Source: Metaphire vulgaris (Eukaryota > Annelida > Clitellata > Crassiclitellata > Megascolecidae). Taken from it: a stretch of DNA of 64,000 nt. This document shows, piece by piece, positions 34,535 to 47,900 of the stretch. Position numbers and translations under genes: made by a program. The stretch spans positions 5,655,451-5,719,450 of the forward strand of contig CM030866.1 of assembly GCA_018105865.1 (NCBI GenBank), in the 5' to 3' direction. A model generated the notes under the pieces. That model did no database searches. It had not been told where the DNA came from and worked only from the letters and a program-made list of their open reading frames with translations. The number at the start of each line of letters is the position of its first letter. Position 1 is the stretch's first letter.

Positions 34535-35156
34535 TACCCTAAAATCTAAATATATCAATCAATGGTACTTGAGATTCATCAGGTCGTTTGAGAGATCAGT
34601 CAGTGAGAAACAGGAAGGCAGAGCTATAAAGGATACACTAATTTAAAGAGATGGGTTTTTAGTCTAGATCGGATTATACTCAATTCTTTGGAAGATCTGA
34701 CAGCAGAGGGAAGTGAGTTGCACCACAGTCATGCTTGGCATTTGAGAATAACATGCCTGTCTTGGGTACAGATTCAAGTCTGCTGCTGTGGTCATTTGAG
34801 ACATGCTTGTTAAGAGGTCTTGAAATATCCCCATTTGATTTAGTGTTTAGATTTTGAAAAAAGTGTTCTGTTGAGCGTCACACTTTTCCCTAAATGTTAT
34901 GGATGTACCTAGCGTAACATAAGAATTCAATTTATTTAGCATCATCAGTGTAATGCGCTTAGCATCAGTTGATGGATGCTCCAAAGTAGGATAGTAATCC
35001 CACTGTCAAATCCATTAAGTCAGTCTGATTTATTGGTTCCAGTTATGGTGGTCATTGGTGGATATGGAGTAGAGAACATATGAGTTTTGAGTATAAACAT
35101 ATTCTGACTGTATTTATGCAAAGCTTTGGATTATATAACAAGATCTGGGTCTAAAT
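34535..35156. other. Degraded LINE-like 3' sequence, no gene
   Basis: GAGATCAGTCAGTGAGAAAC...GATGGGTTTTTAGTCTAGATC...CTGACAGCAGAGGGAAGTGAGTT resembles LINE 3'-end sequence also present, worn, at 57030-57160. No frame remains. Confidence 0.4.
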
Positions 35157-35322
35157 CAGTGTTTTATACAGTGGGGAGGGGCAATTTTCCACCCCAAACC
35201 ACAAAATCCCCCAAATCCCAGCACTGACACATGTTTGCATTGAAATATTTAACTGTGTCTCTTCCCCTCTCCCTCCCCTCAGCCAAGTCAACCCCCAAGC
35301 CCGGAGTCTGTATAAAACACTG
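35157..35322. mobile_element. hAT-like MITE, CAGTGTTTTAT(A/C)CAG family, copy 1
   Basis: 166 bp, CAGTGTTTTATACAG to CTGTATAAAACACTG (15-bp perfect inverted ends). Flanks GTCTAAAT and GTTTAAAT, one mismatch. Related copy at 50035-50223. Confidence 0.9.
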
Positions 35323-35330
35323 GTTTAAAT

Positions 35331-37529
35331 TCTAGTGTGGCAGTCAAAAGTCACAGTTCAAAGTTCAAACCATGATGAATATGACAGGAGCAGTCGGTAC
35401 CCAATCTGAAAAATAAACATCATGTGTCCTGTTCTTAATTACATGTCAAAACCTGACATCTTGAATACCGTTTCCTTGATAGACTGTTATTTCTGGTTTG
35501 GGAGACCCACATTCACTGTTATCGGCCTTAGAGAGATTGTGTGAATCCCCCCCCCCCGTCCCCGGTGTGTTTCTTCTCCGTTGGTTGTGAATGTAGGTCA
35601 TGTGTGCCCCTTTGGATTTGGTCTGATTGGCCGTGGCCCTGACCCTGCCAAGGTACAGTTCTTAGGAAGCTGAACCGTGGTCCGGCTTTCCGGAGTGCAA
35701 GAATGCCATATGGACCACAGGAGGCTTCACTGGCTGCTTCCTATGCACAGCGCTGCCTCTTTGGTTAGAGTCTTGGATCTTAGGAGAGAAGGGGTAGGGG
35801 GGGGGGGTGCGAACTTGCGGGTGGTTCATCGAGTTCATTGTTACGCTGTTGACCTTCTGGTCTTCTTTGTTGTTGCCATATAGAAGCCAAGTGGATCATC
35901 ATTATAATTTATAATCAGGCATCTTCTTATTTCCCAAATCTAAATTTTGGTGATTGATCTTAAGTTAATCCTTGTGCAAAACCATGTGCTTTTTCTACAG
36001 TCACCTATGTGACTATAGGTGTTTTAGTAGAGATGTATTGATATTCAAATTATAGAAGTTTAAGACCAGATTGGGGAATAATGAATACTGACAGTGACCA
36101 CTGGTTGGTTCCTATTAAATATTTGTGCTAACACAAGTAGGTTGGTAGGGTACTTACACATTGTTTGTCTGACCATATACTATATACCCCATACTATTTC
36201 AATGAACAGTGGTTTTACATGGAATAACTAAGCCACCTAAGCCACTTAAAATCACAAAATGCAAAAGCTAAAGTCTCACTACTTTATTTCATGATGCCAA
36301 TGCCAGGAGCACCTCTGAGTAATAATATAAGAGGTGCTATATACAAATGCTACATTACATTACATTATTATTAATAGGGGAACACTAAGTTTTAAGCTTT
36401 GCACCTCTGTCAGCCCTGCAGTTTAGTTCTTCATGTTCCATCAAATTGGTATCGACTCCTGGTGATAGATGGATATGTTTTTCCAGTCGTTTCTTTCCAG
36501 TTTAGTTATTTACATTTGAACTGAGTATACTTGGTTACTTTGCATATTATTTCAAAGTATCTGATGATTTAATGGTTAAATGTTCAGAACTAAACAGGTC
36601 CAGCTTGGACCCCCATTAGAGATCCCCACAAGGTCCCCATTATTGGTACAGTTAGACATCTCTTGTGATATATGGGCAAATTCTTTGTTGTAATTTTTGT
36701 GCAGAATTTTGCTGCAGTTAATGTACAGTCTGTACATTGTACAGTTAATGTACAGTATCAGCAGCTGACCCGACTTATTTTTGGAATAAAAGAGGGCACT
36801 TGTGAAATTCTAGACATCAAAAAAATCAAAATACATATATAGAATGTTCATATTGTATAATGCCTTTGACTACCGGTAATTGTGTTTTTTTGAAACAGAG
36901 TGCTTTCAAGTGGAACCAACAAAAATATGAATAATTGGCTGCCAGTCATTGCTCTTAACATAAGCCGTTTAATTTTTTGCAATGTTTGAATGTGCATAAT
37001 CAATCAATCACTCGACTCAATTAATCACTCAGCCAATCAACTTTAATGGTGGTGTCACTATCAGGATGCCTAGGGCATTAGCACCAGTACAGCTTCAGTG
37101 AACAGTATAGACTCACACTCACAGTACAGCTTCAAAGTGAACCAAAAAAGGAGAAGCGTTATAACTTATAACCTACACTACTTGTAATCATTACTAAATC
37201 ACTGTTTCTATTATTGGGTCACTGTTTCTATGATTGGACGAAGATAAGCAGATGCCGGCCGGTCTGAGTAAGGGTATACTTAATGGGAAACCCACGTGTG
37301 GCCAATTTGTTTCGTTATTTTCAAACGGTTTCTATGATAGTTACAGCGGGGATATTATTACATTATTGTTTCTCTGACGAACGGAAAAAGTGATATTTTG
37401 CGAACGATTATAGTGATTGGGCTCGAGAGTTTTGGTTCGATCCTGTGAGCAATCCGTCGTTATCCATCCAGGTTCAGACAAAGATGACTGAGAAACTGGG
37501 AGTTCTAACAAAGGTTTCTCATGAATAAT
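35331..37529. other. No gene; presumed brat-like intron or upstream region
   Basis: AT-rich sequence with (CAAT)n near 37000 and no recognisable exon or complete MITE. A 68-codon frame at 35677 crosses a G run and is not credible. Confidence 0.4.
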
Positions 37530-38080
37530 AGAGCGCCCGGTTGCCAATGGGCCGGCCGGTGAGCTGTCCCGTGAATCATAGGCCCCGAGAGGCTGCTGCC
37601 TTGGTGGCGGCGTCGGCCGCTGGCCCTGCCTTCAGCGGCGGCAACGGAGGAGAGCATGTCCCTGTCGAGCAGCATCAGTGTATCGGCCGCCAAGCCAGAC
37701 CGCCGGGTGTCTCATCACCGGTCTTTGTCTGATGCAGCCGGCGGGGGAGAGAGGGTCAGGGCGAGAGAGCGAGAGAGAGAGGGGTGGTGTTGGAAAAGTC
37801 TGCAGCCGCTTGCCCGTCATTGCCTTGGTCTGTCCATCCTTGATTGATCGAAAGTTTCTTTGTTTGACACTCTCTGTCCGTCCGGCCGTATTTATTGCCG
37901 GCCAGAACGGCGAAGTAGTTCCAGTTGTTCTTTGTGTGTCAAACTTCCAGAACGTTGTTTTACGTCGTTGCTCTGTGTTTCCGCGTCGTGGCGTGCGTGT
38001 CTGTTCGTGTTTTTTTTATCGGAGGACATCGGAAATATACCACATGTTGATCAGACAGCGATTTGCTGGCCACCCTGCTG
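37530..38080 (+). promoter_or_regulatory. CpG-rich promoter-like region and probable 5' untranslated exon of the brat-like gene
   Basis: A CCAAT box (TTGCCAATGG, 37537) leads a GC-rich block. The block ends at CCTGCTG|GTAAGTAC (38081), a strong donor. The next acceptor of matching orientation is TTTATTTCAG|AGAATTGTC at 41415, just before the brat-like start codon. The block contains an upstream frame MSLSSSISVSAAKPDRR (ATG 37656, 63 codons), either an upstream ORF or part of an alternative N-terminus. No transcript evidence is available from sequence alone. Confidence 0.45.
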
Positions 38081-39714
38081 GTAAGTACACGTTGACGTAG
38101 AATCCGTACAAAGCTGAGCACGTTAATGATACATTTAACTTCTACTGAAATCGTGAATGAGGTAAATCTCGGCCAATGATGATCGTGCATTATTTCCCAC
38201 AATAAATTCTTTAGAGTGGTATATCAGCAGAATTTGCTTTGTGCAACAGAGGTATTTAGTTAAAACAGATTCAGGCATACAGGCAGGCTGTTTTCAGAGA
38301 TAAAGAAAAGAAGTTATCTGAATTTAATTAATAAATATGAATATGTTTTATAAAGAAGGCAAGATGTTTATAAAGTAATCTTCAGTTAGTATATTACTCT
38401 AATTTTGTTAGCTTCTTTATGGTATAGTCTTTAACTTTGGCACTAAAAGTCAAAATCTTCAAAAATTAAATGTCTCTTTTATGAGAAATTGAAAGCTTAG
38501 ATGATGGTGTTTCAGTTTTTTCAACTGTTTTAAATATTGCTGCAAAAATAGTAGCAGGCTTCCTGCTCATTTATATGAAGATAACACATTGTACAGGTGA
38601 TATATTATTTATAAGTGCTAATTTAATGACTTTGTACCCAATGTTTTGTTAAATGCTCATTGTTTTAGGAGGCTAGGTTATCAGATACAGGATATGTACT
38701 GATATTTATTTTATTTTTTATTTAAGTTTTTCTACTTCAACCGATTGAAGCACTATGGTAGATTAAATGCACACTCACTCATACATATGCACACATTTTT
38801 GGTGTGTTGAGTCATGTCTAAACCCAGTGCCAAGCCAGTTTTGTTTCTTTGACTAATTTTTGATTGAAATTGATGCTTTTTGGAAACAGCAAAGTGAAAA
38901 GTGCTTATGTTTTCGATTGAACGTCTGTTATAAGTCTTGTAATTTTTGTGTTTGCTTTTTGGAAACAACGCACTTCAGATTTAACCAATGCTAGTTGAAT
39001 TCATTGTCTGTCGACCTATTACATGGCTTGTCCATCACTTCAATGGGTCCAATGGTTTCCTTTTATTCTAACAGATCTTTTGGCAGATATTTTATTTAGA
39101 TCTTTATTTAGATTTTTCTGAAGGATTCATTTCTTTAAATTATGAAACTTTTATCCAGATTTATTAGTTCAAAGATAATTTGGCATTTGCAGGACTGTGT
39201 TCAAGAAGGCTTTAGAAACCTTATGGCTACTGTAAATTTAGTACCGGGATATGTTTAGATGTCATAAAGGAAATTATGTTATCTCTTTTTGAATGAAAAC
39301 ACGTTGCATTAATTTGCAGGAACGTTATTGTAGTTTTTAGGAAGAATAGTTAAAGTGATTGATATGAGAGTTTTATACTTGATAAGTACAATGCTTTGCA
39401 GAATTTGTAAATATTTATAGGCTTGTTGATTGCTTAAAAATTTTGCAAAGGCTAGACTCATTGATTGGTGGATATAATTTAGAAATTCAGAATGTCCCTA
39501 AACTCTCACAGTCTACCAGAGCCTTTTTAAAGGAAAATTGATCACCGTAATAAACTCAGAAAATTCGTGGACATTCAACGTAAAAAGCAAGCAAAAAAGG
39601 TGATATGGAAAGTTTATCTCTGCACAAAGCTCAGAAAATTGTCATTTTAATACCACACATTTTGTATTAATCACTGCATATTTTGTACATCACTGCAATT
39701 CAAAAAATGCCCTG
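38081..39714 (+). other. Presumed first intron, no features
   Basis: AT-rich, no MITE with both ends, no exon. The motif AAGCAAGCAAAAAAGGTGATA at 39586 resembles the shared internal motif. Confidence 0.4.
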
Positions 39715-39722
39715 CAGTCTAC

Positions 39723-40241
39723 TAGGGCTGCGCCAAGTAACTCGAGTAACGCGAGTACTCGACTCCAAATTGGAGTTGAGTAATTTTTTGGGAGTCGAGT
39801 ACTCACATAGAATAACTAATTAAAGAATAGAATAGATAAATAAAGAATAACCAAAGAATTTCATTAAAATTTGGCCTACCGTTCTTTGTTGCAAATTATT
39901 TATCGGTCTTATTTAGGTTATTCTTAATCGTTATGCCCTAGTTAGTTAAGATGTTGCCCACAGTGGGCCAAGTCTAGTGTGGACCTCAATTTTTTTCTAG
40001 TACCAGTAAACTAGTTTCTGTTCTGTAACTTCTGTTATACTACATGAGAATATCCGAAAAATGATATGTAACTGTATCTAGTGTTCTGCTTTGGTTAAAT
40101 GAGGGCCATGAGGCAAATAATACGCATTATGTGACGTGTGACATATGCAAATCATGTATTTCGGGTTGTAGGCGAGTACTTAAATTAAGTTAAGCTACTC
40201 ACCAAAGACTGGTAATAAACTACTAGGTTAGTGCAGCCCTA
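39723..40241. mobile_element. Non-autonomous hAT element, TAGGGCTGCGC/GTGCAGCCCTA ends
   Basis: 519 bp, TAGGGCTGCGCCAAGTAACTC to CTACTAGGTTAGTGCAGCCCTA. Flanks CAGTCTAC and CTGTCTAC, one mismatch. Subterminal GAGTACTCGACTCC palindromes near the left end. The ends match a hAT type widespread in animals. No transposase frame. Confidence 0.85.
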
Positions 40242-40249
40242 CTGTCTAC

Positions 40250-41415
40250 TAAGAAACCTATGACAGGACCAGTTCACTGAGTGCTTTGTATTGACTCCTA
40301 CTGCTGTCCAATATGCGGTTCAAAGTGGCTTCTATATCTATCCAGCCATCAGTCCATCTGGTCAGTCGGCCAGTAAAGCACCGGAGGAGTCTGGTCATCT
40401 GCTGGCAGTCCTGGCCAAGGATTTCCTCCACGGATTGAATCAATTATGTCTATCCATGCAGCAAGCACTAGGTCACCTTGACCCAGTTCCTCAAGATGAA
40501 CTGGCCCTGGTATTTTGGATGTCCCTGTTTTGAACCATGGGTCATATAGCTTTTCTTCTACACAGGCCTCAACTGATCACTCTATTGAACATTGGTCTCT
40601 TTTCAAAGGCAATTTAGCATTAACTTTGCACTAAGTAGGTTCCTTTAGGGTATTGACAAATAGACTTCTGTTTATCAGGCCAAAGCCTTTGCCATAATGA
40701 AATAATATTAATGGTTCATTTCTTGTTGGAAATGTGCCAAGAGATTTAGGCCGCTGAACTATTATCACTGGTGATTAATGTAGCTGATTGAGCAATGATT
40801 TCTCTATGGTAACATTTTAGTGCCTGAGCTGTCAAGCCTTTCTTGTTTTTAAAATTTATCAAATGATGGGGTCTTATCATAGGCACATCACTGTTGTATT
40901 TAAAGAGTGTTGTGGACTTTGTGAATGGTATTTTTAAAGAATCAGTGTATGTGTATAGACTTTGTACCAAAAATATATATCTAACTTAATGACTTTGAAG
41001 CAGTTATCTACTTTGTAGCACTGCTTTTATCTGGGAAAATCCTGGGTTCTTATCTGGGATTAAGGTGGATTCTTCACATCCTTCCCAGATCTGCAGTTGA
41101 ACTCCCATAACAAATCTTTTAAAATTGATCTTTTGGGGAGCTTGTCTGTTTTGTTTTAGTTTCAATTTAATTATTAAGACATATCCCTGGTAATTATTGC
41201 CAAATGATGAGGAAAGGTCCGGTTCTATGAAAATTAACTGTATTAAAATCCTATTAATTACTGTTGTTTATAATAGTTGATGTAGTTGTCAGTCTGTGCA
41301 AGTTGTGGTAAGACGCCTGTTAATATTTCTAAGTATGAATTACAGACAGACTTTTTATAGTACACAGTTTTGTAAATGTAGCATTTAAGTGATGAATTTT
41401 GCATATTTATTTCAG
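40250..41415. other. Presumed intron; one LINE-like or coding scrap
   Basis: 40270-40530 has longer open frames on both strands and a higher GC content than its surroundings, without splice sites or a recognisable motif. The remainder is AT-rich. Confidence 0.35.
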
Positions 41416-44400
41416 AGAATTGTCTGACAATGGCATCGCCTACGCCATCTGACACCAATGCAAGTTCCGCATCGACTTCCGACATCGAATCGGAGACGAT
41501 GTCCATGAAGTGCAGCTTCTGTTTCAAGCCGTACCGCCTTCCGAGAATTCTCAACTGTTTCCACGTCTTCTGCCAGTCTTGCCTCGAACGCGTCCTCGAC
41601 TCGAACCGCATCTCCTGTCCCGTCTGCAAGACCAAGACGAAGATTCCAAACAACATCGAGCAGGATCTTCCGCTGGACTACGCTCTGCTGAATTTCATGG
41701 AAAAGGACGCCGTCGAGCGCGGCGTCGGGTTCTGCGCGCTGTGCATCGGTCACGAGAAGAAGGAACTGGTGTCGCGCTGTCTCGACTGTTCGGGCTTCTT
41801 GTGCATGGATTGTCAGCTGCTGCACGACCGGTTGCTTCAGTTCACCGGTCACAAGGTCCTCGGGATCAACGAGCTCAAGGACTCCGAGCAGATCGGCGGC
41901 AGTCGGGCTGTGAGGTGCGAGGTGCACAAGCAGTGCCTGGTCGAGTACTTCTGCACGGCGGAGCAGTGCAACCGGCCGCGCTGCCGCGAGTGCATCAAGC
42001 TGTGCATAATCCAGAACCACATCCAGTATCACCTGAACGACGTTTCCGTTACCAAGTTGCAGCAGCTGGGAACTCGAATTCAGGACGCGTTGTCCCAGCG
42101 CCCGATGTTGATCGCCTCCAACGACAACATCCAAAATTCGGTCTCGAAGCTTAAAGCTCAGTACGAGGTGGCGAAAAATGGAATTGTTAATACTCATCGT
42201 ACTTTCAGTGAACTACTGAATGAAAGAAAGAACGACATGTTAAGAGAGCTCGATGATACCTACAACTGCCAGATGGTAAGATGTGTATTGATTCAAATTT
42301 CAATTGAATTTCATATCAGGTTATTAAAATGAAACCCGCTTAATTGCATAGGTGCCGTGCAGGCCTTGCTTATGCGATTAACTGGGCTGTGCGAAATAGC
42401 CAGGATGTCTGATAATGAATTGTACTCACAAAACACTGATTCAGATTTTTATGTTGTTATGCGATTATGCGGGTTATGTAATTAAGCGGTATGCGATTAA
42501 GTGGGATCCACTATACTGTTATTACTGTTTTAAATGTTATGCTTTCTTTGTTTATATCTGAAAATTTTCCGCAAATTGACAGTGTCCCAAATTGCGTGAT
42601 TGAAAGTTAATTTGACCATTGTTATTGAGCGTGTGCCTTGAAAGATGTTTATTCGTTTGGGTGGTCTTATTGTAAATGGATGTCATGTCCAGAAGGCAAT
42701 AAAACAGATCCAATATAGTTTACAGAACAGTTGCACATTCCTTGATACTGTTAAGGGTGCTATGAACGAGCCTATAATTGGACTTGCGGATGAAACCCCT
42801 GCAGCATGAAACTAGAATTATTCCTAGTTATAATGCTGGGATTATTGTTTACTATGGTTGGGAAGTTTCTCTTAAATAAATAGCAAAATATATCTTTCTT
42901 AGATGCCAAAATATATGGATAGAACACACATAGACCATAGAAGATAGAACACATTTAGTAGTTTTTACCACAGTACCTTGGCATCCATCATGCTTAAAGT
43001 TGTGCTTGGTCATGCCATAGAGTATGTTGAAGGGTCATGTTTGCACTGAATTCTCTGGTTTTCTTGTAAAGATCATCATTGGATTTTGTATAGCATTAAT
43101 TGTGGACAACTCGTTTGCATCAAATGCCGCTAAGATGTGATTGAGAATTTAGATTGTAAATATCCAAGGTGTCCTCTCTGCCTTCATTTGTGTCTGTGGC
43201 TCATTAGCAATCCAAGAGCATGCTAGAAATATTGATTATATTATGCATAATAATAATATAAACATTGTTCAACTATTTTGAGTGTCAGGGTTATCAAAAT
43301 GTGTTATAATTCCCAAGTCATAGTTGTGGTATGTGACATTGAAATAATATGGAACTGTTTGAAAAAATATTTTTTTAGTTATTGGTATATAGGTTTGAAT
43401 GGGATTTTGATTTAATGCTGTTTCTGATGAATTTTTGCTTTCTTTTGTTTTCAGATAATGCTTAGCAGTGCACTGATTGACCTGCAGGAGGTCTTGGCCA
43501 CCACCCACGCGGTGGAGGATTTCACAAAGCGAGTGTTCCAGAAAGTCAGCCACGTTCAGATGCTCATGTTCAAGCAGCTGATAGACACCCAGCTGGCTCC
43601 GGCAATACGGTACGTGCCGACGGTAAACAGCCCGGATGCGGTTCGAATCGACTTTGTCTCTAACCCTGCTGCAATCCAGGCCGCCATTCAGAACTCCTAC
43701 GGCTTCATAGAGCACAGTTCTAGCGCTCTTGCCAACAAGGATCATTGCAACTTCTCTTCGCTGTTGAACAACAACCATCACGCGTTGGAACTGACGAGAC
43801 AGCTCGCCAACTTGCAGATGTCTTCTTCGTCGTCTGGCAAGTCCAATCCTCTGCAGACCGGTATGGCACAGCTTCAGCTTCTTATGCCGTCACTGATGCA
43901 CCACGGGGTGGACAACGCGCAGCCGCAGAGTTCGACCCAGCGCATGGGGTCGACCGAGGACATCTTCTCAAAGGTCGACATGTTCCAGCCGACTCTTGTG
44001 GACTCTTCTGGAACCAGGACGAGTCCGGGCACTTCTTCGTCGCCGGGAAATGTCGTTGCGCGCTCTAAGATGAGCTTTTTCTACAAATTCGGCGAGTACG
44101 GCACTGGTCACGGACAGTTTTCCGAACCGAGCGGCGTGGCGGTCAACGCGAACGGAGACATCCTCGTCGCCGACACCAACAACCATCGCATCCAGGTGTT
44201 CGATTACAACGGGACTTTGAAATTTGAGTTCGGAGAGAACGGAAAAGAGAAGGGCCAGCTGCTCTACCCGAACCGCGTAGCCGTTTGTCCCGTTACCGGT
44301 CAGATCGTAATAACCGAGCGTTCCCCGACACATCAGATACAGATATTTACGTCGAAGGGAGAGTTCGTCAACAAGTTTGGATCGAACGTGTTGCAACATC

Positions 44401-44915
44401 CGCGCGGTCTCACCGTGGATTGGCAGGGCAGGATCCTGGTGGTCGAGTGCAAGGTGATGCGTGTCTTGATCTTCAATGCGGTCGGCGACGTCCTCGAGAG
44501 ATTTAACTGTAAAGAGAACCTGGAATTTCCCAACAGCATCGCGACCAACAACAGAGAGGAGATCTTCATCAGCGACAATCGCCTGCACTGCGTCGTGGTT
44601 TTCACGTACAAGGGCGACATCGTGCGCCACATCGGTGGAGCGAACATCACCAATTATCCGATCGGCGTCGGGATCAACAGGATGGGCGACGTTGTCATCT
44701 CCGACAACCACAACAATTTCAACGTCACGGTTTTCAGTCAGAACGGGGACTTTAAGTATGGCTTGGAAAGCAAGGTGAAGCACGCTCAGTGCTTCGACGT
44801 TGCGCTCGGATTGGATGGCGAGATCATTTTGGCGAGCAAAGATTTTCGAATCTACTGCTACCGTTATGGGGATGCTGGCCTTCAGCCAAGCCGTCTTCCC
44901 TTGGTCTACAACTAG
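41416..44915 (+). CDS. brat: brat/ncl-1-like TRIM-NHL protein with intact RING (exons 41416-42275 and 43455-44915)
   Basis: TRIM-NHL RNA-binding translational repressor; Drosophila Brat and C. elegans NCL-1 repress target mRNAs and limit growth. Coding starts at ATG 41430 (A at -3, G at +4), 14 bp after an acceptor at 41415. Exon 1 ends CAGATG|GTAAGA (42275); exon 2 starts TTTTCAG|ATAATG (43455); stop at 44915. Product 768 residues: C3HC4 RING with Cys 28, 31, 43, His 45, Cys 48, 51, 63, 66; B-box 1 about 102-141; B-box 2 about 163-201; coiled coil about 205-350; Ser/Thr/Gln-rich linker; NHL propeller about 488-765 with VADTNNHRIQVFD, LLYPNRVAV, TERSPTHQIQI, VVECKVMRV, ESKVKHAQCFDVAL and ASKDFRIYCYRY. 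The last blocks are near-identical to those of Brat/NCL-1, closer than to TRIM2/3. A complete RING suggests possible E3 ligase activity; Drosophila Brat lacks it. Codon use is GC-rich against AT-rich surroundings. Gene symbol is by homology. Confidence 0.95.
42328..42512 (+). mobile_element. CAGTGAAACC/GGATCCACTG MITE, copy 4, in the brat-like intron
   Basis: TGAAACCCGCTTAATTGCATA to GTGGGATCCACTA; the terminal CAG has been lost and the right end mutated, so this is the oldest-looking copy. It starts about 55 bp after the exon 1 donor. Confidence 0.85.
42513..43454 (+). other. brat-like intron remainder
   Basis: AT-rich intron sequence without further repeats; the 3' end has a fair polypyrimidine tract (TTTTGCTTTCTTTTGTTTTCAG). 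Confidence 0.7.
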
Positions 44916-47900
44916 AGTCTCATGGGGAATTTCTTGTTACATTTGTTTCAGACAGTTCAATGTCAACTTATAATCGAGGTGGTGAATCTACAAAATATTA
45001 GTCTCAACATCTTTGTTAATTACTGATGTTTGCTGGAATGTATTGGTTGAGTTTTTTGTACTGTAGCAATAGTTTTTACTTGGCTATTTGACCCTTTGAC
45101 CTTTTGCCTCGTTCAGACCCGCACGAGACCCAATGCCCGATTTTGTAGCACGCCTTTCATGTATCTGGTATCTGTTGAACTATTTTAAGTGTTATGATTT
45201 ACTGACTGTGTTATTTTCGTCACACGTTTACTTGACATCGGAAATAACCGTTTTTGGCTTTTGCCGCAGGTATTAATTGACCTCTGAAAATTATTTTTAG
45301 TCAGGATTGGGTATCGTGTTGATTTTTGCTGTTTTGGAAAGATTTGTCTGGTTATCGAGTTGTTTTTGCTGGACAGCTAGCCGTTGAAAGTACATTTTTG
45401 TGCCAAACTTTTTGAAGATTGGCACCATACGATGCTGTATAGCTGTTAGAAATGTAGTAACTTAGTAGCTTATTTTGCGTAGCTTTGTCTAAAATGTATA
45501 ACTTTGTAGTGTTTTAAAGGACTTAATTGTTTCTATCTTTTGCTGGCATTTTTTCTCTTCATAGCATTTGTACTTGATGAAGATGATGATGCTGATGATG
45601 ATGATGATGACTACTACTAGCTGTTGTGCACGCGAAATTATTTTTTAAGGCAATGTTTGTGAAAAGCTATTAGCAGTTTTGTGTCTATGTCTGTGTTGTT
45701 AGCGAAAGATGCACATATAGTCTCTGCATATATAGTGCCATTACTAGTATGCTACTGATTCATTTTAAAAATTTCAGCAGAAATCTGATTGTGAGGTTTC
45801 CCTTTTCCCACCACCTCTTTTCAAATCCAGCGTTGATATGTGCCATCATCTCACTTTGCTGTATATGACTCAACTGAGACTGGAATTAGTCCTGATTGGA
45901 ATTGTTTTATGCACTGCACCAAAACAAGAGCATGTACGACTGTACATTTTGTGTTGTAATCAAACAGGTTGGGATGTTTTTCCACGTTTTGTTTTCAGAC
46001 GATTGAGCTTTTGTTTGTATTTGGCAAATGACTTAACGTTTTTATATAACAAGTATTATTGTATCACAAATGTTTTCCTTCTATCACTATTAGTACCAAA
46101 ATGTTATAAGAATAGTCAGTTGTGTAGTTTGCTTTTGCTTATAATTTTGTTTCAGCAGATGTTTGTCTGACTAAATTACGTGGTTGTTGATACGTGAGAC
46201 AGAGTGTGTGTTGGTAGTATTTAAGTGATTTTATGATTATTTAAGAGCATGACTACTTGCAGTTTCCTCCCCGCCCCCCTTCCCAATAATTTTGTATTTT
46301 CCATTCGCATGAGATCTGTTCATGACCGTTATTTTGTTCTAGTTTATGGAAGAGATTGGCTCACTGAGATAAGCTCATTAATCAAACTATTGTTTCAATA
46401 TACTGACCTTATTTAGAATCTGTGTGTAAATGGGTAAGAAAATATGATTTTGGTTGTTGCAAAAGATTCCATTTAGCAGAGCAGGTTATTTGTTTTATTC
46501 TGTAAAGGTCTGATTTCAAAGCATTGGAAATGTGCTTTGGAATTCTCTATGTTGTTGTTGGGCCTTGTTTTTTTTAAACACTTTCTGTTCCATCTGGTGC
46601 CTGTTTGCCTACTTTTAGGCATCTTTGACACAGAAAGCTTCAAGTTGTTAATTATTGCTTTGGATGGAGTATATTAGTTTAGTTTTAAGTGAATTTGCTT
46701 GCAGATTTTAAATATTTATAAAAGTTATAGTTTTAAGTTGGCCAGTGAATGACATACTCGTGCTATAACTTAGTTTTATAGTTAAGATTTGCTAAATCTT
46801 TTGAAGTCACACTATATCTGTTGACCCGTTTGTTTCACGTTTGGTGACTTATTTATGCTAGCTGCTGATGTATGTAATTTATTTCATATTTTATTTGTCC
46901 TAGTTAACATGTCTGTCTAATAGCACTGTATTTGTATAAATTTTTGCAGCCTCTTTCTTGTCGGTTTGAGCTGAGTTTCGACATTTTGTTAAACCAAGTC
47001 TGTAGAATTTTGTAATTTAAAGTCACTGTTATCATTAGAGGTTTTCAACTTAAACATCTATGTGTAACGGTTATTGGATAAAAATACTTCTATAGTATTA
47101 ATCAAAATAGATCAATTTTTATATTAAACTTTCTTGTACTGTTGATCAATTTTTGGGAAAACGTGTTTGTATATATTTCCTCAAATATCTGGATGTTCAT
47201 CATTATGCTGGCAAATGGCAGATTTCTCATGTTTTGTGAATGGCGTTTATTTTGAATTTCAACATCTGGTGTCTGCATACCATTCAAATCAAGACAATAA
47301 GAAAAATTTATAGCTTTTCATGAGTGAGCATTGACTAATTTTAATAATTATGATATTGCCCGTTGTTTTTTCTTATTTAATTAGGAAATTCTGGAAATAG
47401 ATCCACTATTCAGATAAGGACTGTATAAGCAAACATACGGGTTATTGAGATGCACTTCTAATCTGGACACAAGTGTGCATAAATGCGGACTGATTAGTTA
47501 TGAGATTAAAATTTGAGTTGGCGGTGTTTGGTGTGGTTATGAGGCATGGTTATGAGGCATAGTTTCTAACATCGTGCACTGTTGAAGTCGTGTATAGAAC
47601 CATTTCTGGATGTGAATCTTTGAGTTTCCGCTTGTGTCTCACCACGTCTGCCGTCGTAAAAGTTTAGAGCATTCTTTGAGACGTTCTTTGTTTAGACTGG
47701 TTGTTCGGTCTTGAGCTTCCAACGCCAACCCTGTAATAGTGCAAAATCGTAGCAAATTTTATGCAAGCCAGTTAGCAATTTTCGCGTGTCGTTGCAAACG
47801 CGTAGAAACCTGTTTAGCACATCACCGTCATTGTTTTCTGTCTTATTCTCAGTCTCGGTTTTGTATTTTTGCCGTTTTATTTTCAAACGGATCGGTTTTT

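Noticed and set aside
37656..37847. MSLSSSISVSAAKPDRR frame as the brat-like N-terminus
   Set aside because: It stops before the only good donor (38081) and is not in the frame needed to reach the RING exon; kept only as a possible upstream ORF.
40258..40533. Overlapping open frames on both strands at a GC rise in the presumed intron
   Set aside because: No splice sites, no recognisable motif, and both strands are equally open.
41412..44783. Minus- and plus-strand alternative frames of 214-271 residues at the brat-like exons
   Set aside because: Shadows of the RING/B-box and NHL exons, no domain content.
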